Assembly: GCF_024171995.1 (NCBI RefSeq)
Contig: NZ_JAMTCT010000002.1
Span: forward strand, 297,428 to 361,427
Direction: 5' to 3'
Source: Promicromonospora umidemergens
Lineage (GTDB): Bacteria; Actinomycetota; Actinomycetes; Actinomycetales; Cellulomonadaceae
DNA: 64,000 bases
The notes beneath the pieces are model-generated. The model saw only the letters and a program-made list of their open reading frames with translations. It did no database searches and was not told the origin of the DNA. Position 1 is the first letter of the stretch; every line of letters begins with the position of its first letter. Below are positions 26,132-33,804 of this stretch, piece by piece. Made by a program: the position numbers and the translations under genes.

Positions 26132-27011
26132 ATGACGAATCAGCGGCGGGCTGTCGTGGCGGGCTGGAACGGCTTCATCGGACGGGCGCTGGTGCACGAC
26201 CTCGCGGCGCGCGGGTACGACGTCGTGCGGGTCGGGCGCACCGGTCCCGACGTCCGGTGGGCCGACGGCGACGCCGCGCTCGCGCGCGTGGTCGACGGCG
26301 CCGACCTGCTGGTCAACCTCGCGGGCAAGAGCGTCGGCTGCCGGTACACCGACGCGAACCGCGACGAGATCCTGCGCTCCCGTACCGACACGACGCGCGC
26401 CCTGCACGGAGCGGTCGCCGCGGCGTCGGCTCCTCCGCGCCTGTGGCTCAACGCGAGCACCGCCACGATCTACCGGTACGCGACGGACCGGCCCCAGACG
26501 GAGGCCGACGGCGAGCTCGGTACCGGCTTCTCCGTCGACGTGGCCCGCAGCTGGGAGCGCGAGCTCTTCGCGGGCGACCTGCCCGGCACGCGGCGGGTCG
26601 CGCTGCGCATGGCGATCGTGCTCGGCGGACCGGCGTCCGACATGCTGGCGCGCATCGCCCGGCTGGGGGTGGGCGGACCGCAGCTGGACGGCTGGTGGTT
26701 CCAGCACCGGCGCGATCCGGTTCATCGACGAGACGGACACTCTCTCCGGGCCGGTCAACCTCTCGGCACCGAACCCGAGCGACAACCGCACGCTCATGGC
26801 AGGGCTGCGCCGTGCGGTGCGGATGCCGGTCGGCCTGCCGGCGCCGCGGTGGCTGCTGGAGCCTGCCCTCTGGGTGCTGCGCAACGAGGCAGAGCTCGTG
26901 CTCAAGAGCCGGTGGGTGCTGCCCGAACGGCTCACGGCCGCCGGCTACACGTTCCGCCGGCCGGAGCTGGTGCCCGCGCTCGTGGACGCGGTGCGCAGGC
27001 AGCCGCGCTGA
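26132..27011 (+). pseudogene. TIGR01777-family epimerase (YfcH-like), internal deletion and frameshift
   Basis: From ATG at 26132 the sequence follows the family well: VVAGWNGFIGRALVHDLAARG, NLAGKSVGCRYT, LWLNASTATIYRYA and LGVGGPQLDGWWF. About position 26700 it jumps: the expected GRQRFSWVHVDDV segment is missing and the continuation AIRFIDETDTLSGPVN, PNPSDNRTLM and WVLPERLTAAGYTF is in another frame, ending at 27011. So roughly 20-35 codons have been lost and the frame shifted. The missing piece includes part of the active-site region, so the product is very likely inactive. Unlike the event at 19667 this cannot be a single-base error. Confidence 0.82.
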
Positions 27012-27042
27012 GCCACGTTCGGCGCGGCTCAGGCGGCTCGGC

Positions 27043-27876
27043 TCACGCGGCCGGCAGCAGGAGCGCGTCGAAGAGCGCCTCGGCGGCGCCGTCCTCGTCC
27101 ACGGTCCCCGTGACGCGAGCGGCGACGGCGCGGACCGCCTCGGGAGCGTGGCCCATCGCGATCGGCACGGCGGCCCACGCCAACATCTCGAGATCGTTCT
27201 CCCCGTGACCGACGGCGACGGTCCGGGACGACGCGACCCCCAGCTCGACGCGGATGCTCTCGAGCGCGGTCGCCTTGGTAGTGCCGGGGGCCGTGACGTC
27301 GACCCAGTCCACGCGGGCCGGGATCGCGGTGACGCCCGACTCGCGCAACGCCGGGGTGAGCCGCTGGGCCCACTGCCCGTGGACCACGACGCGGGGTGTC
27401 GGCCGGACCCAGAGTCCGTCGACCGTGCGGACCACCTCCTCGTGCCCGCTGAGCTGGCGCTCGGGAAAGCGCCGGGTGACGCGGTATCCGGTCCCGACCA
27501 CCTCGGCGGCGAGCCGCAGGTCCGGTCGCGTCCTGGCGACGAGCCGGCACACGGGCTCCGCGTCCAGCGGGACCACCTGGGCGATGGAGTAGCCGTCCGG
27601 CCGCAGCCGCGCGGTCACCGCGCCGTTCGCAGCGACCACCCAGCCGTCACGGACGCCGAGCTGCCGCGCCGCCTGCACGGCGCTCGACAGGGACCGGCCC
27701 GTGGCGACCACCAGGTGGTGTCCTGCGGCGCGAACCGCCGCTATGGCGTCGAGGACGGCCGGCGAGGGCCGGCGCCCGGCACGGGCGAGCGTCCCCTCCA
27801 CGTCGCAGGCGACGAGAGCGGGTGTGGACATGGGCGCGTCCGACAGTGCTGCGGCCCCTGAGGTGGTCGCGGTCAC
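27043..27876 (-). CDS. HAD-superfamily hydrolase (Cof type)
   Basis: 277 residues from GTG at 27876, which has AGGGG at ideal spacing; the ATG at 27831 lacks a ribosome site. Motif I is D-V-E-G-T instead of DxDGT, motif II is in VVATGRSL, and the late motif is GHGENDLEML, giving the Cof-type layout with a large C2 cap. The second Asp of motif I, the usual acid/base, is Glu here. Cof-type enzymes dephosphorylate sugar phosphates or nucleotides in the cytoplasm. The sequence before the start contains repeated GATAT elements of unknown meaning. Confidence 0.85.
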   Translation of the reverse strand: MTATTSGAAALSDAPMSTPALVACDVEGTLARAGRRPSPAVLDAIAAVRAAGHHLVVATGRSLSSAVQAARQLGVRDGWVVAANGAVTARLRPDGYSIAQVVPLDAEPVCRLVARTRPDLRLAAEVVGTGYRVTRRFPERQLSGHEEVVRTVDGLWVRPTPRVVVHGQWAQRLTPALRESGVTAIPARVDWVDVTAPGTTKATALESIRVELGVASSRTVAVGHGENDLEMLAWAAVPIAMGHAPEAVRAVAARVTGTVDEDGAAEALFDALLLPAA

Positions 27877-28002
27877 GATATTCCCCTGGTGATAGGCGAT
27901 ATAGCGCATCCTGCCGCAAACTGGGACATTTTGAAACTCTTGCCCAGGTCAGGCTGCAGATCCTCGCGTCGCCGACCCGCGAGACCGAGCGAACCGCCCT
28001 GC

Positions 28003-28791
28003 CTACGGCACGATCCGCTGCTGCTCGGTCCAGCCGGACCACCCACGCTCCTCGAGCAGCGCCTCCAGGCGGCGGCCCGCGGGGATGGAGTCGAGGGCGA
28101 GCGAGTCGAACAGCTCGACGATCCCTGCCTCCGGACGGCGCACCGTCCCGCTCGGCGAGTCGCCCGCCGAGCCGTTGGCCCAGTCGGCGTGCAGATCGAG
28201 CAGCGCCGCCACCTTGTCGGCCAGGCCGTTCAGCCTCGCGTCGTCGGGCGCCCAGTCGATCGCCTCGCTGATCGACCGGAGGACGTCGACGAACTCCGGG
28301 TCGTCGAGCAGGCGGCCCTTCTGCGCCATCGCCTCGGCCACCTCCTCCGGCGACAGCACGGCGAGGGTGAGGATCCAGCTGTCCCGCTCGATCTGCACGA
28401 CCCGCTCGGGAACGCCGAGCTCACGCCATCGGTCGAGATAGGCAGCGCCCTCAGGGGGCAGGGCCAGGCTGTTGCCGGCGGCGAGCCTCGCGATGCGCTC
28501 CCGGTGCCGCTCCCGTTCCGCGATCTCCTTCCGGAGCCTGGCGTCGATCTCGGCGACGGCCGCCGTGAACTCCTTCTCGTCGGCGTGCAGGAGCTCCTGC
28601 ACCCGCGCGAGGGGCACGCCGGCGTCGGCAAGGACCCTGATCCGGATGAGCTCCACGACGGCCTGCGCGCCGTACCGCCGGTAGCCCGAGTGGTCACGCT
28701 CGGGCTCGGGCAGCAGCCCCTCGGCGTGATAGTGCCGTACGGCGCGCGCCGTCACCCCCGCGTAGGACGCGAGCTGGCCGATAGTCAGCAT
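28003..28791 (-). CDS. MerR-family transcriptional regulator
   Basis: 262 residues. MLTIGQLASYAGVTARAVRHYHAEGLLPEPERDHSGYRRYG is a textbook MerR DNA-binding domain; a coiled-coil dimer helix follows (KEFTAAVAEIDARLRKEIAERERHRERI) and a roughly 130-residue effector region without cysteines that would point to metals. It is the third gene of the drrA-drrB-merR unit, 47 bp after drrB, and likely controls that unit through the dyad at 30479-30502. Confidence 0.92.
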   Translation of the reverse strand: MLTIGQLASYAGVTARAVRHYHAEGLLPEPERDHSGYRRYGAQAVVELIRIRVLADAGVPLARVQELLHADEKEFTAAVAEIDARLRKEIAERERHRERIARLAAGNSLALPPEGAAYLDRWRELGVPERVVQIERDSWILTLAVLSPEEVAEAMAQKGRLLDDPEFVDVLRSISEAIDWAPDDARLNGLADKVAALLDLHADWANGSAGDSPSGTVRRPEAGIVELFDSLALDSIPAGRRLEALLEERGWSGWTEQQRIVP

Positions 28792-28838
28792 GGCTGAAGT
28801 CTCCTCCCTCGTCCTGCCTGGTTCCCCGCCCGCTCGGT

Positions 28839-29630
28839 CTAGCGCACCGGCACCCTCGCGAACTGGCGCCGGGCCCACAGGTACCCCGTCACACCGATCA
28901 CCGTGCACCAGCCGACGGCGATCCAGCCCTCGTGGCCCACCGGTGTGCCGGCGGTCAGTGCCCGGAGCGTCTCGATGATCGGCGTGAACGGCTGGTGCTC
29001 GGCGAAGTGCCGCAGCCCGGCCGGCATCTGCTCCGTCGGTACGAAGCCGCTGCTCACGAACGGCAGCACCATCAGGACCAGCGGGGTGTTGCTCGCCGTC
29101 TCGATGCTGCCGGCGGCCAGGCCCATGGCGACCGTCAGCCACGTGAACGAGAACGCGAGCAGCAGCACCAGCCCGGCGGCGCCGAGCCAGCCGACGAACC
29201 CTGCGTCGGACCGGAACCCGAGCAGCAGCGCGAAGACGATCATCACCGAGAGGGCGAGGAGGGTCCGCGTCACCGCGCCGAGCACGTGCCCGGTCAGCAC
29301 CGACACCCTGGCGATGTCCATGGTCCGGAACCGGGCGAACATCCCGCCGGTCCGGTCGATGGCGACCGACACGGCGGTTCCGTTCGCCACGCTGGCCACG
29401 GTCATGATCCAGATGCCGGGGACGAGGTAGGTGAGGTAGTCGGCCCGGGTACCGCCGCCGTCGACGGGGAGGCCAGCGCCGAGCGTGCCGCCGAACACGT
29501 ACACGAACATCAGCAGGAACACGATCGGGACGGCGAGCAGCATGAGCGCGAGCGACGGGTAGCGGCTGAGGTGCCGCAGGTTGCGGCGGAGCATGGTCAT
29601 CGAGTCGCGGACGACGTAGGTGGTGCTCAT
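28839..29630 (-). CDS. drrB: ABC-2 type transporter permease, DrrB-like
   Basis: 263 residues with six hydrophobic segments and the ABC-2 signature region FVSSGFVPTEQMPAGLRHFAEHQPFTPIIETLRAL near the C-terminus, typical of DrrB-type daunorubicin/lipid exporters. The start codon overlaps the stop of the ATPase gene by four bases, indicating translational coupling. Substrate unknown; drug or lipid export are the usual roles. Confidence 0.92.
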   Translation of the reverse strand: MSTTYVVRDSMTMLRRNLRHLSRYPSLALMLLAVPIVFLLMFVYVFGGTLGAGLPVDGGGTRADYLTYLVPGIWIMTVASVANGTAVSVAIDRTGGMFARFRTMDIARVSVLTGHVLGAVTRTLLALSVMIVFALLLGFRSDAGFVGWLGAAGLVLLLAFSFTWLTVAMGLAAGSIETASNTPLVLMVLPFVSSGFVPTEQMPAGLRHFAEHQPFTPIIETLRALTAGTPVGHEGWIAVGWCTVIGVTGYLWARRQFARVPVR

Positions 29631-30463
29631 CGTGCGGTCACCTCCTGGGTGGCCTCGGGGCGTGCGTCGGGTGTCGCGGATAGCGGCGCGTGGCCGGTGA
29701 GCGCCAAGAACACGTCGTCCAGGTTGGTGCTGTCGCCGGGGACCCGCGCCTTGAGCTCTGCCGGGGTCCCCTCGGCGACGAGCCTCCCGGCGTCGAGCAC
29801 GCCCACCCGGTCGGCCAGGGCGTCCGCCTCCTCCAGGTACTGGGTCGTCAGGAGCACGGTGACGCCGTCGGCCACCTGCTCCCGGACCACCTGCCAGACC
29901 TCGCGGCGGCTGCGGGGGTCGAGCCCGGTGGTCGGCTCGTCGAGGAAGATGAGGCGCGGCCGGGTGATGAGGGTCATCGCGAGGTCCAGCCTGCGCTGCA
30001 TCCCGCCGGACCAGGTCAGGGCGCGACGGTCCGCGGCGTCCGCCAGGTCGAACCGCTCGAGCAGCCCCGCGACGTCCCGGGCGGCGGTGGCCCGGTCGAG
30101 GTGCGTGAGGTCGGCCATGAGCCGCAGGTTCTCCCGGCCGGTGAGGAACAGGTCGATCGCCGAGAACTGCCCGGTGACACCGATCGTCGACCGGATCCGG
30201 GCCGGCTCGCGCCGCACGTCGTGGCCCGCGACGCGCAGCTCGCCCGCGTCGGCCGTCAGCAGCGTCGACAGGATGTTGACCAGGGTGGTCTTGCCCGCGC
30301 CGTTCGGGCCGAGCAGCGCGTAGACGGAGCCGGCGGGGACGGCCAGGTCGACGCCGTCGAGCACCTGGTGGTCGCCGAAGGACTTGCGCAGCCCGACGAT
30401 CTCGATCGCCGCGTGCACCGGGCCTGCCGGTGGGACGGGGGGTGAGGTCTCTGCCGTTGTCAT
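29627..30463 (-). CDS. drrA: ABC transporter ATP-binding protein, DrrA-like
   Basis: 278 residues. Walker A GPNGAGKTTLVN near residue 50, Q-loop in IGVTGQFSAIDLFLTGRENL, signature LTWSGGMQRRLDLAMTL (WSGGM variant of LSGGQ usual in DrrA), Walker B LIFLDEPTTGLD and the H-region. The C-terminal 60 residues hold the DrrA-specific NLDDVFLALTGH motif. The start codon is only a few bases from the candidate promoter, so the message may be leaderless. Confidence 0.94.
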   Translation of the reverse strand: MTTAETSPPVPPAGPVHAAIEIVGLRKSFGDHQVLDGVDLAVPAGSVYALLGPNGAGKTTLVNILSTLLTADAGELRVAGHDVRREPARIRSTIGVTGQFSAIDLFLTGRENLRLMADLTHLDRATAARDVAGLLERFDLADAADRRALTWSGGMQRRLDLAMTLITRPRLIFLDEPTTGLDPRSRREVWQVVREQVADGVTVLLTTQYLEEADALADRVGVLDAGRLVAEGTPAELKARVPGDSTNLDDVFLALTGHAPLSATPDARPEATQEVTAR

Positions 30464-30478
30464 GACCGCAGCGTGCAG

Positions 30479-30502
30479 GGTTGACGCTGCGACAAGGTCA
30501 AG
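30479..30502 (-). promoter_or_regulatory. MerR-type operator/promoter dyad
   Basis: On the minus strand CTTGACC, then a spacer, then GTCAA form an interrupted dyad; the outer TTGAC/GTCAA pair spans 30481-30501. MerR proteins bind such dyads inside promoters with a long 19-20 bp spacer; here TTGACC can act as the -35 and CACGCT about 20 bp later as a weak -10, placing the transcript start at or next to the drrA ATG. Confidence 0.6.
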
Positions 30503-30549
30503 CCCGCAGGACGCGGTCCGCGCTGAGGATCATCACGGATCAGCACGGA

Positions 30550-31425
30550 TCAGCGGGCATAGCCCCCGCCCGGCACGTCGAAGACCTCCTCCAGGGTGGT
30601 GCGGCCGGTGTCGCGCAGGTGCGCGGCGAGCTCCCGGCCCACCCAGCGCAGGTGCCAGCTCTCGGGGCCGTAGCCGGTGACGGTGCTGTTCCCGGGCGCG
30701 TACCGCACGAGGAAGCCGTGCTCGACAGCGTGCTCTGCCACCCAGCGGCCCTCGACCGTCGCGACGAAGCACCCCTCGAAGTCGCACTCGGGCCGGGTGG
30801 AGCTGCCCACGTCCACCGCGATCCCCGTCTGGTGCTCGCTGTGCCCCGGGCGGGCCGACACGGCGTCCGCCTGCTCGTCCCCGAGCCGGGCCACCCACCC
30901 GTCGTAGACCGCCGCCTGCTTGGGGTACGCGCGGTAGGCGCTGCGCAGGGTCAGGTGCACCCCGTCGGCGTCGGCGGCGTCGAGCAGCGCGGTGAGGTCG
31001 GGGGCGGCATCGGGCCGCACGAGGTAGCCGCGCACGACGGTGAGCTCCGGCTCGTAGTCGATCGGGTCGAGCGGCGTGCGCTTGTTGACGACCACCCAGG
31101 GGCTCGCCGGGTCGGACGCCGAGTGCTTCGTCAGGTCGAGGCCCGCGGCTGGACCGGCGGCGCGGTCACCCACGGGGCCGACGACTTCGCTGGGGACCGG
31201 GCTGGGAACAGGGCTGGGGACCGGGCTGGGCGGTCCGGCCTTCTGCGGCGCCACGGCAGTGGTGCGCGGCTCCGGCACTGCCAGGCCGACGCCGTCGGCC
31301 GCCTGCGTCGTCCCGGCGGCGCAACCGGTCACGACCAGCGTCGCGGCGAGGACGGCGCCCGCCCGGGCCGCAGCTCCCGCCGGGACGGGACCGATGGGGC
31401 GGGCGCGGACGAAGAGGGCGGTCAC
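30550..31425 (-). CDS. VanY-family D-alanyl-D-alanine carboxypeptidase, lipoprotein
   Basis: 291 residues from GTG at 31425; the open frame goes on to 31488, but the shorter form gives a lipoprotein signal with Cys near residue 35 (LVVTGC). The catalytic domain (about residues 85-280) has TLRSAYRAYPKQAAVY, PGHSEHQTGIAVDVG with the zinc ligands, and ESWHLRWVG with the last histidine, all as in the M15B (VanY) family, which trims D-Ala from peptidoglycan stem peptides. A Pro/Ser/Val repeat follows the lipid anchor. Single-gene unit. Confidence 0.92.
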   Translation of the reverse strand: MTALFVRARPIGPVPAGAAARAGAVLAATLVVTGCAAGTTQAADGVGLAVPEPRTTAVAPQKAGPPSPVPSPVPSPVPSEVVGPVGDRAAGPAAGLDLTKHSASDPASPWVVVNKRTPLDPIDYEPELTVVRGYLVRPDAAPDLTALLDAADADGVHLTLRSAYRAYPKQAAVYDGWVARLGDEQADAVSARPGHSEHQTGIAVDVGSSTRPECDFEGCFVATVEGRWVAEHAVEHGFLVRYAPGNSTVTGYGPESWHLRWVGRELAAHLRDTGRTTLEEVFDVPGGGYAR

Positions 31426-31571
31426 ACCAGCGTCGGTGTGCACCACCCGACGCGCGATGACAGCAGCTGGCTGTGACGTGGACCACATCCGGCACCGCTG
31501 GCCCGGCCGGGCGGGCGCCGAGTGCCAGACGAAGGGCTCCGAGCGCAGCGCACCGCGGGTAGGCTCCCGGC

Positions 31572-32042
31572 GTGCTCAGCCCTGCCACCGCCGACGACCT
31601 CGACGACCTGGCGACATTCCTCCGCACCGCGGACCTGACGGTCGCCGCACTGGCGGAACCCGCGGTACGCCTGTGGCTCGAGCGCGACGACGCCGGCGCC
31701 GTGCGCACGACCACCGGGTTCGAGCTCGGCGCGAGCGGCGAGCACGCGCTGGTCCGGAGCGTCGCCGTCCGCCCGGACCTGCGCGGTGCGGGCGACGGCC
31801 TGCGCCTGGCACGCTTCGCCCTGGACCGGGCCGCCGACGCCGGGGCGCGCCAGGCCTGGCTGTTCTCCCGCCGGTCGGGCGGCTTCTGGCAGAAGCTCGG
31901 CTTCGCCCGGACGACGACGGACGCCCTCGCCACCGCGCTGCCCGACGCCCACCAGGTGCTCCTGTTCCGCTCGACCGGACAGCTCGACCGCGAGGTCGCG
32001 TGGCAGCGACCGCTGCCGGCGTCTGATAATTTCGCCGCATGA
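31572..32042 (+). CDS. GNAT-family acetyltransferase, ArsN2-like
   Basis: 156 residues from GTG at 31572. Short GNAT domain with LVRSVAVRPDLRGAGDGLRLARFALDRA as the acetyl-CoA-binding motif A; the usual R/Q-x-x-G-x-G/A loop is RGAGDG. The AWLFSRRSGGFWQKLGFAR segment and small size recall ArsN2-type proteins, but the arsenic link is not shown here. A strong hairpin follows directly after the stop. Confidence 0.8.
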   Translation: MLSPATADDLDDLATFLRTADLTVAALAEPAVRLWLERDDAGAVRTTTGFELGASGEHALVRSVAVRPDLRGAGDGLRLARFALDRAADAGARQAWLFSRRSGGFWQKLGFARTTTDALATALPDAHQVLLFRSTGQLDREVAWQRPLPASDNFAA

Positions 32043-32063
32043 GGTCTCCAGAAGCATCCAGGT

Positions 32064-32091
32064 TCGGGCTGCCGGTACTCCGGTAGCCCGA
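32064..32091 (+). terminator. hairpin after the GNAT gene
   Basis: TCGGGCT/AGCCCGA outer stem with GCCGG/CCGGT inner stem and a TACT loop, 22 bp after the stop codon. It separates the acetyltransferase from the exporter gene and its leader. Confidence 0.65.
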
Positions 32092-32098
32092 GATGCCC

Positions 32099-32135
32099 CT
32101 GTAGAGACCGTCTGTAGAGACGCGTCTGTAGAGAC
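32099..32135 (+). repeat. three tandem copies of CTGTAGAGAC
   Basis: Identical 10-mers at 32099-32108, 32112-32121 and 32126-32135, with starts 13 and 14 bp apart. They lie about 60 bp before the putative leader peptide of the exporter gene and could be an operator array or a promoter-proximal binding site. No known regulator has this exact motif to my knowledge. Confidence 0.7.
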
Positions 32136-32194
32136 CGCCGAGGTACGACCTCGCCCGCCCGCTCCCCCGTGACTCCTGTCCCGGTGAGCCGGTG

Positions 32195-32224
32195 GTGTCC
32201 GTGCGCATCCGAAGGGCCCCGTAG
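32195..32224 (+). CDS. putative leader peptide before the chloramphenicol-type exporter
   Basis: A very short frame, GTG TCC GTG CGC ATC CGA AGG GCC CCG TAG, would encode MSVRIRRAP. A GGTGAG sequence lies 7-8 bases upstream; another GTG at 32192 is in frame. Its stop lies six bases before the element that can pair with the exporter ribosome site. Small basic peptides in this position control antibiotic-resistance genes by ribosome stalling in other bacteria; here it is inferred from position only. Confidence 0.45.
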   Translation: MSVRIRRAP

Positions 32225-32229
32225 TGCCG

Positions 32230-32264
32230 CTCCGGCCTACCCGTTCCCCTCTTTCCCTCCGGAG
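32230..32264 (+). promoter_or_regulatory. hairpin able to sequester the exporter ribosome-binding site
   Basis: CTCCGG at 32230-32235 is the exact complement of CCGGAG at 32259-32264, which contains the GGAG Shine-Dalgarno of the gene starting at 32271. The loop is 23 bases and pyrimidine-rich. A ribosome stalled on the leader peptide ending at 32224 would cover or prevent the left arm and free the ribosome site. Confidence 0.5.
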
Positions 32265-32270
32265 TCGCTC

Positions 32271-33434
32271 ATGCCTGTCCTGCTCTACGTGCTCGCCGTC
32301 GCGGTCTTCGCGCAAGGCACGTCGGAATTCGTCCTCGCCGGGCTCGTGCCCGGCATCTCCACCGATCTCGGCATCGCCCTCGCCCAGGCCGGCTACCTGA
32401 CCTCGGGCTTCGCGGTCGGCATGGTCGTCGGCGCACCGCTGGCGGCAGTGCTCGGGCGCCGTCTGCCACCGCGGTGGACCCTGTCGGCGTGCCTGCTGAT
32501 CTTCGTCGCCGCGCACGTGGTCGGCGCCCTCGCCGACCAGTACGCCGTCCTGCTCGGCACCCGGTTCGTGGCCGCCGTGGCCAACGCAGGGTTCCTCGCG
32601 GTCGCCCTGTCGACCGTCACGACCATCGTCCCGCCGAGCAGGCAGGGCCGGGCGCTCGCCGCGATCCTCAGCGGCACGACGCTCGCCCTGGTCGCCGGGG
32701 TCCCCGCCGGCGCCCTCCTCGGTGAGGTCTGGGGCTGGCGCTCGGCACTCTGGGCGCTCGCCGGGGTGTCGGCGCTCGCGCTGGTCGCCGTCGCCACGCT
32801 GACGCCCGGGCGGACCGGCCCGAACGAGCCGCACGCCCGGGTCGATCTCCGGGTCGAGCTCCGCACGCTCCGGTCACCCGACCTGCTGCGCCAGCTCGTG
32901 ATGGGTGTGCTGGTCAACGGCGCGACCTTCTGCGCGTTCACGTTCCTCGCGCCCCTCGTCACGGACGGCGCCGGGCTCGACCCCACGCTGGTACCGGTGG
33001 TCCTGGCGCTGTTCGGGCTGGGCGCCTTCGCCGGCGTCTCGGCCGCGGGCCGCCTCGCGGGGACGCACGGGCACCTCGTGCTCGGCATCGGCACGCCGGT
33101 CCTCGTGGCGGGCTGGGCGCTGTGGGCGGCGCTCGCGTCGAGCGCGCCGGCCGTGTGGGTGCTCGCGCCGGTGCAGGGCGCGCTCTCGTTCGCCGTCGGC
33201 GGCATGCTCATCGCCCGCAGCATGGCGGCGGCCCACGGCGCCCCGACCATGGGCGGGGCGTACTCCACGGTCGCGCTGAACCTTGGCGCCCTGGCCGGCC
33301 CGGTGCTCGGCGGCCTGGCGATCGGCCCGCTCGGGACCGGCGGCCCGCCGGCGGTCAGCGCAGCCCTGGCCGGTGCCGCCGTCGCGCTCCGGTTCGCGGC
33401 GGGCCGACGCCGGGCGTCCGCTCCCATGGGCTGA
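32271..33434 (+). CDS. MFS exporter, Cmx/CmlR-like chloramphenicol efflux family
   Basis: 387 residues, twelve hydrophobic helices. The start AVAVFAQGTSEFVLAGLVPGISTDLG followed by AGYLTSGFAVGMVVGAPLAAVLGRR is the hallmark of the Cml/Cmx/CmrA chloramphenicol exporters of actinobacteria. Helix 5 has the antiporter-like TTLALVAGVPAGALLGEVWGWR motif. The ATG at 32271 has GGAG six bases upstream. Probable drug-proton antiport in the membrane; the actual drug range is not predictable. Followed by a strong hairpin. Confidence 0.9.
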   Translation: MPVLLYVLAVAVFAQGTSEFVLAGLVPGISTDLGIALAQAGYLTSGFAVGMVVGAPLAAVLGRRLPPRWTLSACLLIFVAAHVVGALADQYAVLLGTRFVAAVANAGFLAVALSTVTTIVPPSRQGRALAAILSGTTLALVAGVPAGALLGEVWGWRSALWALAGVSALALVAVATLTPGRTGPNEPHARVDLRVELRTLRSPDLLRQLVMGVLVNGATFCAFTFLAPLVTDGAGLDPTLVPVVLALFGLGAFAGVSAAGRLAGTHGHLVLGIGTPVLVAGWALWAALASSAPAVWVLAPVQGALSFAVGGMLIARSMAAAHGAPTMGGAYSTVALNLGALAGPVLGGLAIGPLGTGGPPAVSAALAGAAVALRFAAGRRRASAPMG

Positions 33435-33455
33435 CCGGGTCGGGACGCCGGACCT

Positions 33456-33508
33456 GACCATGTACCTGCTGCCAGGACAGCGCCCGGACCGGCAGCAGGT
33501 GCATGGTC
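33456..33508. terminator. 18-bp-arm hairpin after the exporter gene
   Basis: GACCATGTACCTGCTGCC at 33456-33473 pairs with 33491-33508 with one mismatch. No T-run. The 150 bp after it (33509-33655) hold no gene or signal I can support; short minus-strand frames there lack gene-like composition. Confidence 0.7.
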
Positions 33509-33658
33509 GTCCTCAGGCCTCCAGGCTGCGGGCCAGCAGCCGGAGCGCCGACTCCGAGCCCGATTCGCGACCGGTTGTGTGCTGTGCGCTGCGCGCTTGG
33601 CACACTTTTCTTAGCCACATCCGGTCGGGCAGCCTGCGCGTCCGAGGCGTGGACGATT

Positions 33659-33688
33659 TTCCGACCACATCGCGGGCATGAATACGAT
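33659..33688 (+). promoter_or_regulatory. candidate promoter for the metE riboswitch transcript
   Basis: TTCCGA at 33659 and TACGAT at 33683-33688 are 18 bp apart. Transcription would begin about 33694, which is precisely the 5' edge of the riboswitch P1 helix. The -35 match is weak. Confidence 0.4.
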
Positions 33689-33690
33689 CC

Positions 33691-33800
33691 AGGCTCATCA
33701 TCCAGAGCGGTCGAGAGTCCTGGCTCAACGACACCGCAGCAACCTGCCTCCGGAGCGCAAAGCCGGGCAAGGTGCTAACGCCAGGTCCGATGGAGCTGAT
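33691..33800 (+). promoter_or_regulatory. SAM riboswitch (S-box type) sequestering the metE ribosome site
   Basis: The S-box landmarks appear in order: CAGAGCGGTCGAGAGTCCTGG, CGACACC, GCAGCAACC, and GGTGCTAACGCCAGG. The outer helix P1 can form between GCTCATC at 33693-33699 and GATGGAGC at 33789-33796 with one bulged G. The GGAG inside the right P1 strand is the Shine-Dalgarno of metE (ATG at 33805, nine bases later), so binding of S-adenosylmethionine would hide the ribosome site: translational OFF control. No terminator hairpin is needed or seen. Gene context (methionine synthesis) agrees. Confidence 0.85.
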
Positions 33801-33804
33801 ACGC

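Noticed and set aside
33509..33655. Short minus-strand frame ending GSESALRLLARSLEA upstream of metE
   Set aside because: Helical-looking tail only; no start, no domain, and it overlaps the riboswitch region further upstream.
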